Notes: generated by a model not told the origin, from the sequence alone. Shown: positions 26,903-40,242, counted from the stretch's first letter. The stretch is DNA of 64,000 nt from DASXMR01 sp036495525 (GCA_036495525.1 DASXMR010000023.1:195394-259393); one strand, 5' to 3'. A program made the numbers and translations.

Positions 26903-27403
26903 ATGGGCGCAGCAGGCGATCCGGCTGACCTGCACGCTGCCGAGCCGCTGCAGCGGCCAGCGGCGCAGGACCGGCCGGCCCAGATCGTCGCCATGGTGAC
27001 CCGGCTGGTGGTGGCGCAGGCCACGCTGTCCGCCGCGATCAGCGTCTTCTTCAAGGGCCGCAACATGCCCTGGACGGTGTTCACGGTGCTGCTGGCCATC
27101 GGCGTGTGCTGCCTGGCCGCCATGGTGCGCTCAGGCAGTCACTCCGCCTGGGTCGTCGCGGTCAGCTTCGAGACGTTCTTCGGTGCCATCGGCCTGTACC
27201 GGTTCGTCACGGTCAGGTACCTCGGCGGCACCCTGTTCGCCCTCATCGCGCTTGGCGTGCTCGCGCATCCTTCGGTGATCAGTGCCTTCGGCGGGGCGAC
27301 GCGGCGCAGCGCCGGGCGCCTCCAGACGCCCAGGGCCGATCCCGCAGCGGAAGCGCTGGCAGAGTCAGCGCCAGGGCCGATCGGCAGCCGCACCGTCGGC
27401 TGA
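26903..27403 (+). CDS. Small four-helix membrane protein in the trp block
   Basis: 166 residues from the ATG at 26903, which has GGAGGTGA a few nt upstream; an upstream in-frame ATG at 26822 adds an unconserved leader. Four membrane segments: IVAMVTRLVVAQATLSAAISVFF, WTVFTVLLAIGVCCLAAMV, SAWVVAVSFETFFGAIGLYRFVT, and YLGGTLFALIALGVLAHPSVISAF. I do not recognise a named family. It lies between the TIGR02234-like gene and trpC and is presumably in the same transcript. Confidence 0.75.
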   Translation: MGAAGDPADLHAAEPLQRPAAQDRPAQIVAMVTRLVVAQATLSAAISVFFKGRNMPWTVFTVLLAIGVCCLAAMVRSGSHSAWVVAVSFETFFGAIGLYRFVTVRYLGGTLFALIALGVLAHPSVISAFGGATRRSAGRLQTPRADPAAEALAESAPGPIGSRTVG

Positions 27404-27508
27404 CCCGCGGGCAGGCGGCCGCCGGGTCAGGGTAGCCGCGCAGCCCGGCACCGTGCCTCGCTACCATCGAGAGGCAACGCATCCCACCCCGAGGGGGCAG
27501 CAGACCGC

Positions 27509-28324
27509 GTGAGCGTGCTCGACGAGATCCTCGAGGGCGTGCGTGCTGACCTGGCTAGCCGGCAGCAGCATGCGCCGCTTGAGCGGCTGAAGGAGATGGC
27601 CGCCCGGGCAGCGTCCCCATGCGACGTGATGGCCGCGCTGAAAGGCCCGGATGTCGCGGTCATTGCCGAGGTCAAGCGGTCTAGCCCGTCGAAGGGCGCG
27701 CTGGCCGCGATCGCCGACCCGGCCGCGCTGGCGGCGGACTACGAGGCCGGCGGCGCCCGGGTGATCAGCGTCCTCACCGAGTCCCGGCGATTCGGCGGCA
27801 GCATGCAGGACCTGGCCGCGGTGCGGGAAGCCGTTGCCGTGCCGGTGCTGCGCAAGGACTTCATCGTCAGCTCTTACCAGCTCTGGGAGGCCAGGGCGCA
27901 CGGCGCCGACCTGGCGCTGCTGATCGTGGCGGCGCTGGAGCAGAACGCGCTGGTGTCACTCGTCGAGCGGGCGGTGTCGATCGGGCTGGTGCCGCTGGTC
28001 GAGGTGCACACCGAAGCCGAGCTTGACCGCGCGGTCGAGGCCGGGGCGCAGGTCATCGGCGTGAACGCGCGCAATCTCGCCACCCTGCAGGTCGACCGGA
28101 CCGTCTTCGCCAGGATCGCGCCGCTGATCCCTGATGGCGTGATCAAGATCGCCGAGTCCGGCGTCCGCGGCCCGCACGACCTGCTCGCCTACGCAGCATC
28201 CGGTGCCGACGCGGTACTGGTGGGGGAGAGCCTGGTCACCGGCAAGGATCCCCGCTCAGCCGTCGCCGACCTGGTCACGGCCGGCTCGCACCCGGCACTG
28301 CGATCGGACCGGGGTAACACGTGA
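27509..28324 (+). CDS. trpC: Indole-3-glycerol phosphate synthase
   Basis: 271 residues, full-length TIM barrel. Motifs VIAEVKRSSPSKG (catalytic Lys), VLRKDFIVSSYQLWEARAHGADLALLI, and VIGVNARNLATLQVD, KIAESGVRGPHDL. It closes 1-(2-carboxyphenylamino)-1-deoxyribulose 5-phosphate to indole-3-glycerol phosphate, supplying TrpAB. GTG start after a GAGGGGG purine run. Its stop overlaps the trpB start (GTGA). Confidence 0.95.
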   Translation: MSVLDEILEGVRADLASRQQHAPLERLKEMAARAASPCDVMAALKGPDVAVIAEVKRSSPSKGALAAIADPAALAADYEAGGARVISVLTESRRFGGSMQDLAAVREAVAVPVLRKDFIVSSYQLWEARAHGADLALLIVAALEQNALVSLVERAVSIGLVPLVEVHTEAELDRAVEAGAQVIGVNARNLATLQVDRTVFARIAPLIPDGVIKIAESGVRGPHDLLAYAASGADAVLVGESLVTGKDPRSAVADLVTAGSHPALRSDRGNT

Positions 28325-29592
28325 CCAGCACGCCGCCAGTGCTGCCAGGCGCTGCCGTGCTGCCGGGCACGTCCGAGCAGCCGGACCAGGCCGGGCACTT
28401 CGGCACGTTCGGCGGCCGGATCGCGCCGGAAGCGCTGATGTCGGCGCTCGACGAGCTGACCACCGCCTTCAGCACGGCCAGCAAGGACCCGGCGTTCACG
28501 GCCGAGCTAGCTGCGCTGCGCCGGGACTACATCGGCCGGCCGACTCCCCTGACCGAGGTGCCGCGGTTCGCCGCGCAGGCCGGCTGCGGCCGGGTCTTCC
28601 TCAAGCGCGAGGATCTCGCGCACACCGGGTCGCACAAGATCAATAACGCCATCGGCCAGGTACTGCTCACCAGGTGGATGGGCAAGCCAAGGGTGATCGC
28701 CGAGACCGGCGCCGGCATGCACGGCGTTGCCACCGCCACCGCCTGCGCGCTGCTCGGCCTTGAGTGCGTCGTCTACATGGGCGAGGTCGATACCCGCCGG
28801 CAGGCGCTGAACGTCGCCAGGATGCGGATGCTCGGCGCCGAGGTGGTGCCGGTGCGCACCGGCAGCAGGACGCTGAAGGACGCCATGAACGAGGCGTTCC
28901 GCGACTGGGTCGCCACCGTCGACCGCACGCACTACTGCATCGGCTCGGTCGGCGGCCCGCACCCGTTCCCTTTCATGGTGCGCGAGTTCCAGCGGATCAT
29001 CGGCATCGAGGCGCGGCAGCAGGTGCTGGACGCCGCCGGCCGGCTGCCGGACGCCGTGCTGGCCTGCGTGGGCGGCGGCTCGAACGCGATCGGCGCGTTT
29101 CACGCGTTCATCCCTGACCAGTCCGTGGCGCTGGTCGGCCTCGAGGCTGGCGGCGAGGGCCTGGTCCCCGGCCGGCATGCCGCGACGCTCACGGCCGGCT
29201 CAGCCGGGGTGCTGCACGGCATGCGCACGCTGCTGCTGCAGGACTCCGACGGGCAGACGCTGGACACCCACTCGATCTCCGCCGGGCTCGACTACCCAGG
29301 CGTCGGCCCGGAGCACGCCTGGCTGCAGGACAGCGGCCGGGCCAGCTACCGCGCCATCTCCGACGCTGAGGCGATGGCGGGCTTCGCCGTGCTGTGCCGG
29401 ACCGAGGGCATCATCCCGGCCATCGAGTCCGCGCACGCGGTGGCCGGCGCGCTGCAGGCAGGACGCGAACTGGGCGGCGACGCGGTGCTGCTGGTCAACC
29501 TGTCCGGGCGCGGCGACAAGGACATGGACACCGCGGTCAAGTGGTTCGGCTACGCCGGCGAGCAGGCCTGCTACGACGGCGGCCAGGCGTGA
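28321..29592 (+). CDS. trpB: Tryptophan synthase beta subunit
   Basis: 423 residues. PLP lysine is Lys106 in AHTGSHKINNAIGQV; ETGAGMHGVATATACALLGLECVVYMGEVD and CVGGGSNAIGAFHAF (phosphate-binding loop) confirm the fold, and EGIIPAIESAHAV matches the C-terminus. It condenses indole with serine. GTG start overlaps trpC; the stop overlaps trpA (GTGA). N-terminal 25 residues are an unconserved Pro-rich extension. Confidence 0.97.
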   Translation: MTSTPPVLPGAAVLPGTSEQPDQAGHFGTFGGRIAPEALMSALDELTTAFSTASKDPAFTAELAALRRDYIGRPTPLTEVPRFAAQAGCGRVFLKREDLAHTGSHKINNAIGQVLLTRWMGKPRVIAETGAGMHGVATATACALLGLECVVYMGEVDTRRQALNVARMRMLGAEVVPVRTGSRTLKDAMNEAFRDWVATVDRTHYCIGSVGGPHPFPFMVREFQRIIGIEARQQVLDAAGRLPDAVLACVGGGSNAIGAFHAFIPDQSVALVGLEAGGEGLVPGRHAATLTAGSAGVLHGMRTLLLQDSDGQTLDTHSISAGLDYPGVGPEHAWLQDSGRASYRAISDAEAMAGFAVLCRTEGIIPAIESAHAVAGALQAGRELGGDAVLLVNLSGRGDKDMDTAVKWFGYAGEQACYDGGQA

Positions 29593-30416
29593 GCCCGGTC
29601 AGCGAGGCGTTCAGCCGGGCGGCTGCGCAGGACAGGGCCGCGCTCGTCGGCTACCTGCCGGCCGGGTACCCCAGCGTCGACGGTGCCATCGCCGGGGCGC
29701 TGGCCATCGCCGAGGCCGGCGCGGACGTCATCGAGATCGGACTGCCTTACTCGGATCCGCTGATCGACGGCCCGGTGATTCAGGACGCCGTGCATCACGC
29801 GCTCACCGGCGGCACCAGGGTGGCGGACGTGCTGCGCACGGTCGAGGCCATCGCCGGGGCCGGCGTGGCCGTGCTGATCATGACGTACTGGAACCCGGTG
29901 GAGCACTACGGCGTGGCTTCGTTCGCCCGCGATCTTGCCACCGCCGGGGGCAGCGGGCTGATTACCCCTGACCTCACGCCTGAGGAGGCCGGGCCCTGGC
30001 TGGAAGCGGCGGATCAGCACGGGCTTGACCCGGTGTTCCTGATCGCGCCCAGTTCTTCTGACCAGCGCATCGGCCTGATCACATCGGTCTGCCGTGGCTT
30101 CGTCTACGCCGCGTCGCTGATGGGGGTCACCGGCGCCAGACAGAGCGTCAGCGGCCAGGCAGCCGGCCTGGTCGGCCGGGCGAAGCAGCACACCAGCCTG
30201 CCGGTAGCCGTCGGGCTCGGCGTCCGGGACGGCGCGCAGGCGGCCGAGGTGGCCGGGTTCGCCGACGGGGTGGTAGTCGGCTCGGCGTTCGTGCAGCGGC
30301 TCGCCAGCGCGCCGGACCAGTCAGCCGGGCTCGAGAGCCTGCGCAGCCTCACCGCTGAGCTCGCCGCTGGCGTGCGTGCCGGAAGAGCGCCAAGCGAGGC
30401 CCCCCTGCCGACCTGA
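29589..30416 (+). CDS. trpA: Tryptophan synthase alpha subunit
   Basis: 275 residues from GTG at 29589. Cleaves indole-3-glycerol phosphate to indole. Motifs: GADVIEIGLPYSDPLIDGPVIQDAVHHAL (catalytic Glu and Asp), MTYWNPVEHYGVASFARDLATAGGSGLITPDL, YAASLMGVTGAR, PVAVGLGVRDGAQAAEVAGFADGVVVGSAFV. Starts inside the trpB stop codon. A CTGACG / CGTCAG stem spans its stop (30413-30434) and may be a weak terminator. Confidence 0.96.
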   Translation: MSPVSEAFSRAAAQDRAALVGYLPAGYPSVDGAIAGALAIAEAGADVIEIGLPYSDPLIDGPVIQDAVHHALTGGTRVADVLRTVEAIAGAGVAVLIMTYWNPVEHYGVASFARDLATAGGSGLITPDLTPEEAGPWLEAADQHGLDPVFLIAPSSSDQRIGLITSVCRGFVYAASLMGVTGARQSVSGQAAGLVGRAKQHTSLPVAVGLGVRDGAQAAEVAGFADGVVVGSAFVQRLASAPDQSAGLESLRSLTAELAAGVRAGRAPSEAPLPT

Positions 30417-30523
30417 CGGTCAGACGGGCGTCAGTCGTGGACGGCCCCTGGGCTCGTGCGGTTCAGCCTGGCTGCCCGGCTGTCAGGATTCAGCCGGCAA
30501 TCCCGAAAGTTACCTGCTGGTAT

Positions 30524-30547
30524 CGAGTGCGGCGCACTCGTTACAAT
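30524..30547 (+). promoter_or_regulatory. Candidate gltBD promoter with an operator-like inverted repeat
   Basis: CGAGTGC (30524-30530) and GCACTCG (30534-30540) form a perfect 7-bp inverted repeat with a 3-nt centre, directly abutting TACAAT (30542-30547), a good -10 hexamer in a rare AT-richer patch. The start codon of gltB is about 110 nt downstream. A protein bound to the repeat would occlude the promoter. No clear -35 is seen. Confidence 0.55.
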
Positions 30548-30656
30548 CATCTTGCGAGTTCCGGCCCGCGGCCGACCGGACCCGGCGGCGCTCGCGTCAG
30601 GGCCACTGTCGTCCCGACCCCACCACCCGATGGCGGACGAGACGACAGGAGAGCTG

Positions 30657-35414
<4,758 letters not shown>

Positions 35415-35424
35415 GGGGCAGGCG

Positions 35425-37008
35425 ATGGCAGACCCGAAGGGCTTCCTGGCCACACCGAGGCAAGGGCCTGGCCGCCGGCCGGCCAGGCTGCGGATCACTG
35501 ACTGGCGCGAGGTCAGCACCCCGCTGCCGGCGGGCGAGCTGCGTCGCCAGGCGGGCAGGTGCATGGACTGCGGCATCCCGTTCTGCCACCAGGGCTGCCC
35601 GCTCGGCAACCTGATCCCGGAGTGGAACGAGCTGACCAGGCGCGGCGACTGGCGTGAAGCGGCCGAGCGGCTGCACGCCACCAACAATTTCCCCGAGTTC
35701 ACCGGGAAGCTTTGCCCGGCTCCGTGCGAGTCGGCCTGCGTGCTCGGCATCAGCGCCGAGCCAGTGACGATCAAGCAGGTCGAGGCTCAGATCATCGACC
35801 GGGCCTGGGCGCAGGGGTGGGTCGTGCCGCGGCCGCCGTCGGCCGCCGCCCGGCAGGCCGGCCGGCCGGTGGCGGTGATCGGCTCGGGCCCCGCTGGCCT
35901 CGCCGCCGCGCAGCAGCTCAGCCGCGCCGGGCACGCGGTCACCGTGTACGAGCGCAGCGACGCGCCAGGCGGGCTGCTGCGCTACGGCATCCCGGAGTTC
36001 AAGCTGGAGAAGCGCCACCTGGACCGGCGGCTGGGGCAGCTGCGCGCCGAGGGTACGGCCTTCCGCTGCGGCGTGGAGGCCGGCCGGGACGTGCCTGCCG
36101 CCAGCCTGCAGGCCGGATACGACGCGATAGTTCTGGCCGGCGGTGCCACCGTGGCGCGCGGTCTGCCGGTGCCCGGCGCCGGCCTGGACGGGATCCACCA
36201 GGCCATGGAGTACCTGCCGCTGGCCAACCGCGCCGTCACCGCGCAGCAGGCCAGCCGGACCCCGGCAGGCGGCCAGGCGCCAGGCCGCGGCGCCGGCGGC
36301 CTTGACTCGCACGCCAGGCCGGCCAGCGTGATTCCTGAGCGGGGCCCGGCCGGCAGCGATGCCGCCGGGGGCGGCGAGCCGGCCATCTCCGCCCGCGGCA
36401 GGCACGTGGTGATCATCGGCGGTGGCGACACCGGCGCCGACTGCCTGGGCAGCGCGCTGCGGCAGGGCGCCGCGTCGGTGACGCAGCTGGAGATCATGCC
36501 GCGGCCGCCGGGAACCCGCCCGGCCGGCCAGCCATGGCCGGTCCACCCGGCCGTCTACCGCGTCTCCAGCGCGCACGAGGAGGGCGGTGAGCGCGCGTAC
36601 GGAGTTTCCACGCTTGAGTTCCGCGGCGACGCCGCCGGCCGGGTGCGCGCGCTGCTGGTCGCCGACGTGGCGCCGCCGGAGCGGGGTCTCGCCGCCCTGC
36701 CGGGCACCGAGCGGGAGCTGCCGTGCGACCTGGTGCTGCTCGCGCTCGGTTTCACCGGCCCGCAGCGGGACGGGCTGCTTGACGACCTCGGGGTCGGTTT
36801 CGACGAGCGCGGGAACGTGCGCAGGGACGAGAACTACGCCACCGGCGTGCCCGCCGTGTTCGTCGCCGGTGACATGGGCCGCGGCCAGTCGCTGATCGTC
36901 TGGGCGATCGCCGAGGGCAGGTCGGCCGCCGCCTGCGTGGACGCCTACCTGGCCGGCCGGACAACGCTGCCGCTGGCGATCGAGCCGGCCGCCAGGCCGC
37001 TGAGCTAG
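35425..37008 (+). CDS. gltD: Glutamate synthase small subunit (NADPH-dependent)
   Basis: 527 residues. N-terminal 4Fe-4S motifs CMDCGIPFCHQGCPLGNLIPEWNEL and CPAPCESACVLGI; FAD motif VAVIGSGPAGLAAAQQLSRAGHAVTVYE; NADPH motif VVIIGGGDTGADCLGSALRQGA; C-terminal AGDMGRGQSLIVWAIAEGRSAA. Feeds electrons to GltB. The ATG follows GAGGGGCAGGCG. A stretch of about 30 residues (VTAQQASRTPAGGQAPG... to PAISARGR) is an insertion in the NADPH domain that is rich in Gly/Ala. Confidence 0.96.
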   Translation: MADPKGFLATPRQGPGRRPARLRITDWREVSTPLPAGELRRQAGRCMDCGIPFCHQGCPLGNLIPEWNELTRRGDWREAAERLHATNNFPEFTGKLCPAPCESACVLGISAEPVTIKQVEAQIIDRAWAQGWVVPRPPSAAARQAGRPVAVIGSGPAGLAAAQQLSRAGHAVTVYERSDAPGGLLRYGIPEFKLEKRHLDRRLGQLRAEGTAFRCGVEAGRDVPAASLQAGYDAIVLAGGATVARGLPVPGAGLDGIHQAMEYLPLANRAVTAQQASRTPAGGQAPGRGAGGLDSHARPASVIPERGPAGSDAAGGGEPAISARGRHVVIIGGGDTGADCLGSALRQGAASVTQLEIMPRPPGTRPAGQPWPVHPAVYRVSSAHEEGGERAYGVSTLEFRGDAAGRVRALLVADVAPPERGLAALPGTERELPCDLVLLALGFTGPQRDGLLDDLGVGFDERGNVRRDENYATGVPAVFVAGDMGRGQSLIVWAIAEGRSAAACVDAYLAGRTTLPLAIEPAARPLS

Positions 37009-37049
37009 CGCGCTGTCCGGCCGGCTCCGCCAGCCTGTCCGGCCGCGGC

Positions 37050-37080
37050 GCTGAGCCCGCCGGTCGCGCCGGCGGTCAGC
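37050..37080 (+). terminator. Hairpin downstream of gltBD
   Basis: CCGCCGG (37057-37063) and CCGGCGG (37069-37075) enclose TCGCG; outer GCTGA/TCAGC pairs extend it with a two-nt bulge. It lies 42 nt after the gltD stop. No U-tract. Confidence 0.5.
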
Positions 37081-37164
37081 CATCCGGCTGCTGCGCTCGG
37101 ATGGCTGCTTCACAAGCGGGGCAAACAGTGCGAAGAACGGCCAGCGCGGGTAACGTCACAGGTC

Positions 37165-38043
37165 ATGCCGGCCGCATTCCTGCCGAGCCCGGCTCGGGGT
37201 GTCTGGTACGCCGGCCCGGTGCCGCTGCGCGGATCTGCGCTGTGCCTGGTGCTCGGCGTGCTGGCGGCCTTGTGGCTGGCAAGCCGGCGCTACCGCGCGC
37301 TCGGCGGCCGGCCAGCCGTGATCCTGGACATCGCGACGCTCGCCGTGCCGGCCGGCCTCGTCGGCGCCCGCCTGTACGGCGTGCTGACCAGGTACAGCGA
37401 CTACTTCGGCCAGGGCCGGGACCTGACCGGCGTGCTGCGGATCTGGGACGGCGGACTCGGCCTGCCCGGCGGCCTGGTCGCCGGCGGCGCGGCGGCGTGG
37501 TGGTGGTGCCGCCGCGCCGGGATCAGCCCGCGCCCGCTCGCTGCCGCGGTGGCGCCGGCTCTCGCGGTCGGGCACGCGATCGAGGTCTGGGGGAACTGGT
37601 TCGGCCAGTCGATGTACGGGCCTCCGTCGGCGCTGCCGTGGGCGGTAGAGATCGCGCCCGAGCACCGGTTTACCGGGTACGAGAGCTTCGCGACCTTCCA
37701 GCCGGTCTTCCTGTACGACTCGGCCTGGGCGCTGGTCGTCGGCGGGGTGGTGAGTTACGCCATCCGGTGGCTGCTGCTGAGCGGCGATCGCGCGATCGCG
37801 CTATACGCCGGGCTGTACGCGGCTGGCGCGTTCGGCGCGGAACTGCTGCTGATCGGGGACTCGGCCCGGCCGCCGGCCGCGCGGTTCAGCGAGGCCGGCG
37901 CCGTGCTCGTGGTGGTCGCGGTCATGGTCTACCTGTACCTGACCAGGTACCGGAAGGGGCCCGACCTGGTCCAGCTGGCCGACGCCGGCCCAGCGCATGT
38001 CGGCGACGGCGCGGCGAAGGCCGTTCCGGCAGCGGGGGAGTGA
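37165..38043 (+). CDS. Lgt-like (prolipoprotein diacylglyceryl transferase family) membrane protein with altered key residues
   Basis: 292 residues, seven or so membrane segments. Lgt-like landmarks are present: WDGGLGLPGGLVAGG, AIEVWGNWFGQSMYG (the Lgt GRxGNF signature), FQPVFLYDSAWALVVGG. In canonical Lgt the signature is GRxGNFxNxE; here Arg is Val141 and the following Glu is Ser149, while Asn144 and Gly152 are kept. The late Arg-containing ExxRxD motif reads ELLLIGDS. These positions are functionally important in E. coli Lgt (R143, E151, R239), so activity is doubtful. A canonical Lgt might sit elsewhere. The gene stands where lgt is often found, after the trp/glt block. Confidence 0.72.
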   Translation: MPAAFLPSPARGVWYAGPVPLRGSALCLVLGVLAALWLASRRYRALGGRPAVILDIATLAVPAGLVGARLYGVLTRYSDYFGQGRDLTGVLRIWDGGLGLPGGLVAGGAAAWWWCRRAGISPRPLAAAVAPALAVGHAIEVWGNWFGQSMYGPPSALPWAVEIAPEHRFTGYESFATFQPVFLYDSAWALVVGGVVSYAIRWLLLSGDRAIALYAGLYAAGAFGAELLLIGDSARPPAARFSEAGAVLVVVAVMVYLYLTRYRKGPDLVQLADAGPAHVGDGAAKAVPAAGE

Positions 38044-38161
38044 TCGTTTCCAGCTAGGCAAGTACTTGCCGGCCGAGTGCGAGAGGGAGGCTTGGTACCC
38101 CGTGTCCGTCAGAAGGGGATAAGCGACGCGCAAAGTCAGCCGGAAAGGCAGCCACGATCTG

Positions 38162-38246
38162 TGCCGAGAGCGGGACTCGAACCCGCACGCCCTCTCGGGC
38201 AGATTCTTTTGAGGAATCCGCGTATACCTAATTTCGCCATCTCGGC
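38162..38246 (-). tRNA. tRNA-Leu (anticodon CAA)
   Basis: On the minus strand the acceptor arms GCCGAGA / TCTCGGC pair fully, the anticodon stem GATTC / GAATC closes the 7-nt loop CTCAAAA with anticodon CAA, and GGTTCGAGTCC is the T-arm. The long variable arm fits a class-II leucine tRNA, which reads UUG. CCA is not encoded. 85 nt. Confidence 0.93.
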
Positions 38247-38306
38247 AGGGTTTGCGATGTTCTGCCCGGATCAGCTCCCTCGTCAGAGTACCGCAGTAGT
38301 AAACGG

Positions 38307-38312
38307 TACGCT
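38307..38312 (+). promoter_or_regulatory. Candidate -10 (TACGCT) for leaderless pdtaR
   Basis: TACGCT lies 6 nt before the GTG start, placing transcription at or next to the codon. No clear -35. Confidence 0.5.
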
Positions 38313-38318
38313 CAACCA

Positions 38319-39206
38319 GTGGAGCAGACTTCGTTTCGCGTGGTGATAGCCGAGGATGAGGCGCTGATCCGGCTCGACCTCAAGGAGATGCTGGAGGAGG
38401 AGGGCATCTCCGTCGTCGGCGAGGCAGCCGACGGGGCCGCTGCGGTGGCGCTGGCCGAGCAGCTGCGTCCCGACCTGGTCATCATGGACGTCAAGATGCC
38501 GGTCCTCGACGGCATCTCGGCTGCCGAGCAGGTCAGCGACAAGCGGCTGGCGGCGGTCGTGATCCTCACCGCGTTCTCGCAGCGTGACCTGGTCCGCCGG
38601 GCCAGCGACGCCGGCGCGATGGCCTATCTGGTCAAGCCATTCACCAAGGCCGATCTTGTCCCGGCAATCGAGGTCGCGGTCAGCCGGTTCCAGCAGGTCG
38701 CGGCCCTGGAGACGGAGGCAGGCAACCTCCGCGAGCGGCTCGAGGTGCGCAAGCTGCTCGACCGCGCCAAGGGCGTGCTGCAGGCCGAGCGGCAGCTGAC
38801 CGAGCCGGAGGCGTTCCGCTGGATTCAGAAGGCGTCGATGGACCGCCGGGTGAGCATGCGGGTGATCGCCGAGGAAGTCCTGGCCGGCGCCGCGCCCAGC
38901 CAGCCTGAGTCAGCTGAGCAGCCGGCTGGTCAGCCCGTGCCGGAGTCGCACTCCGCCGCGGACACGACAGCCGGGCAGTCGGCCGGATCCGCAGCCAGGC
39001 AGCAGGGGCAGCCGGAAAGTTCGGCCGCGCCTCGCCCGGCCGGGCCGGGGACCCCCAAGCCAGCACCGCCAGGCCGCGCGCCGCGTCCTGGCACGCCAAA
39101 GCCAGGCGCCCCGCGACCTGCCGCGCCCCGTCCTGGCACGCCCGGTCCTGGCACGCCCGGTCCTGGCACGCCGGGCCCTGATACGGCCACAGGTAACAGC
39201 GGGTAG
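38319..39206 (+). CDS. pdtaR: PdtaR-type response regulator with ANTAR RNA-binding domain and a repetitive tail
   Basis: 295 residues. Receiver domain (about 6-120): AEDEALIRLDLKEML, phosphoacceptor Asp57 in LVIMDVKMPVLDG, and LTAFS/YLVKPF. ANTAR domain (about 140-195): LRERLEVRKLLDRAKGVLQAERQLTEPEAFRWIQKASMDRRVSMRVIAEEVL. In mycobacteria PdtaR is phosphorylated by PdtaS and antiterminates by binding hairpin RNA. The family ends near residue 200; here about 95 extra residues are Pro/Ala/Gly-rich with TPGPG repeats. GTG start with a TACGCT box 6 nt upstream suggests a leaderless message. Confidence 0.93.
   Translation: MEQTSFRVVIAEDEALIRLDLKEMLEEEGISVVGEAADGAAAVALAEQLRPDLVIMDVKMPVLDGISAAEQVSDKRLAAVVILTAFSQRDLVRRASDAGAMAYLVKPFTKADLVPAIEVAVSRFQQVAALETEAGNLRERLEVRKLLDRAKGVLQAERQLTEPEAFRWIQKASMDRRVSMRVIAEEVLAGAAPSQPESAEQPAGQPVPESHSAADTTAGQSAGSAARQQGQPESSAAPRPAGPGTPKPAPPGRAPRPGTPKPGAPRPAAPRPGTPGPGTPGPGTPGPDTATGNSG
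39126..39185 (+). repeat. Four 15-bp tandem units in the pdtaR tail (PRPGT / PGPGT)
   Basis: CCCGGTCCTGGCACG at 39141-39155 and 39156-39170 is flanked by variants at 39126-39140 and 39171-39185. In frame; encodes repeated PGPGT. Confidence 0.85.
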
Positions 39207-39229
39207 TCGAGCCGGCGAGTTCAGAGCGA

Positions 39230-39281
39230 GCGGACGGGGCCGGGCGTACAACCCCCCAGTGCAGGCCCGACGCCCGTCCGC
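39230..39281 (+). terminator. Possible hairpin after pdtaR
   Basis: GCGGACGGG (39230-39238) and CCCGTCCGC (39273-39281) are exact complements with a 34-nt loop that contains a smaller GGGC/GCCC stem. The convergent PaaI gene is 270 nt downstream. Confidence 0.4.
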
Positions 39282-39554
39282 TGAAGGCTGGGCCGCGCAC
39301 GGCCGCAGCCACGAGCCTGGAGAACCTTTGGTGCCATGTCAGCCTTCCCCGGGCCGGCACGTTCTCTACTCGGCTTCGCCTGGCTCTGTGTCCCACGGTA
39401 ACCACGGCCGGCCACGCCGCGCAAAGACAACAGCCAGATCGGCTGCCGCAATGCGGCATACGTCCGGGGATCTTCCGTCGCAGCAGCGGCAGCGGGCATC
39501 AGCAGGCACTGCTGGCCGCTGGCGAACCGGCCGCCACGGCACGCAGCCAGGAGG
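39282..39554. other. Intergenic stretch between pdtaR and the PaaI gene
   Basis: No gene, strong hairpin or recognisable promoter seen in this stretch; the reading frames across it look non-coding. Confidence 0.5.
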
Positions 39555-40202
39555 TCAGGAAAGTGCCCGCGCCCCGTCAGCACCGGGCGACTCAGGCTCG
39601 TCCGGCACTGCCTCGCTGCCGGGCGCTGCGTCGTCGGGCCGGATGGTGTACTGGCGCCAGAGCCCGTCCTGGCTAGTCCCGGTGCTGGTGGGGCTTGCGC
39701 TGCCGCTGGTCGGCGTGTTCGCGGTGGCTGCCGTGCCGCCGCCCGGTACCGCGTCGCGAATCAGGCAGCTGAGCCGGGAGGTGCAGACCCGCCTGCCCTG
39801 CTCGTCGGAGATGACGATCTCGTAGGTGGTCATGGTGCGCCCGCCGTGCAGCAGCGTGGCGACGCCGGTCACCAGTCCGGCCGAGGCGCCGCGATGGTGC
39901 GTTGCGCTGATCTCGATGCCCACCGTGATCCGGTCGGGCCCGGCGTGCAGCGCCGAGCCGAGTGAGCCGAGCGTCTCAGCCAGCACGCAGGATGCCCCGC
40001 CGTGCAGCAGCCCGTACGGCTGGGTGTTCCCGGCCACCGGCATGGTGCCGACCACCCGGCTGGCTGATGCCTCGGTGATCTCGATGCCCATCCTGGCGGT
40101 CAGCGTGTCAGCCGCGGCCTGCTGGAAAACGTTCCTGATCTGCTGCTCGCGGTCGGCTGTCACCGTCACCTCCGGCTTGGCCGGCCGCCGCGGCCAGCGC
40201 AT
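39555..40202 (-). CDS. PaaI-like hotdog-fold thioesterase with an extended C-terminus
   Basis: 215 residues. Hotdog core (about 20-150) with GNTQPYGLLHGGASCVLAETLGSLGSALHAGPDRITVGIEISATHHRGA, the HGG plus LAETLGS motif of PaaI thioesterases, and GGRTMTTYEIVISDEQGRRVCTSRLSCLI. It would hydrolyse an acyl-CoA; substrate unknown. The last 60 residues are Pro/Thr/Ser-rich and not part of the fold. Divergent from polA with a leaderless-like TAGGCT 5 nt before its ATG. Confidence 0.88.
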   Translation of the reverse strand: MRWPRRPAKPEVTVTADREQQIRNVFQQAAADTLTARMGIEITEASASRVVGTMPVAGNTQPYGLLHGGASCVLAETLGSLGSALHAGPDRITVGIEISATHHRGASAGLVTGVATLLHGGRTMTTYEIVISDEQGRRVCTSRLSCLIRDAVPGGGTAATANTPTSGSASPTSTGTSQDGLWRQYTIRPDDAAPGSEAVPDEPESPGADGARALS

Positions 40203-40207
40203 CAGGC

Positions 40208-40236
40208 AGCCTAACGTCGGCAGGGCGGCCTAGGAT
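40208..40236. promoter_or_regulatory. Divergent leaderless-type promoters of PaaI gene and polA
   Basis: On minus, TAGGCT (complement of 40208-40213) is 5 nt before the PaaI ATG. On plus, TAGGAT (40231-40236) is 6 nt before the polA GTG. Both match the TANNNT box; starts are 40 nt apart. Confidence 0.55.
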
Positions 40237-40242
40237 TGACCG

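Noticed and set aside
30413..30434. Strong terminator after trpA
   Set aside because: The 6-bp stem overlaps the stop codon, has a 10-nt loop and no U-tract; noted only as possible.
38162..38246. tRNA as an attachment site for an integrated element
   Set aside because: No duplicated tRNA 3' end and no integrase nearby were seen.
39221..39583. 120-codon minus-strand frame between pdtaR and PaaI gene
   Set aside because: Low-complexity translation with no motifs; overlaps the PaaI end.
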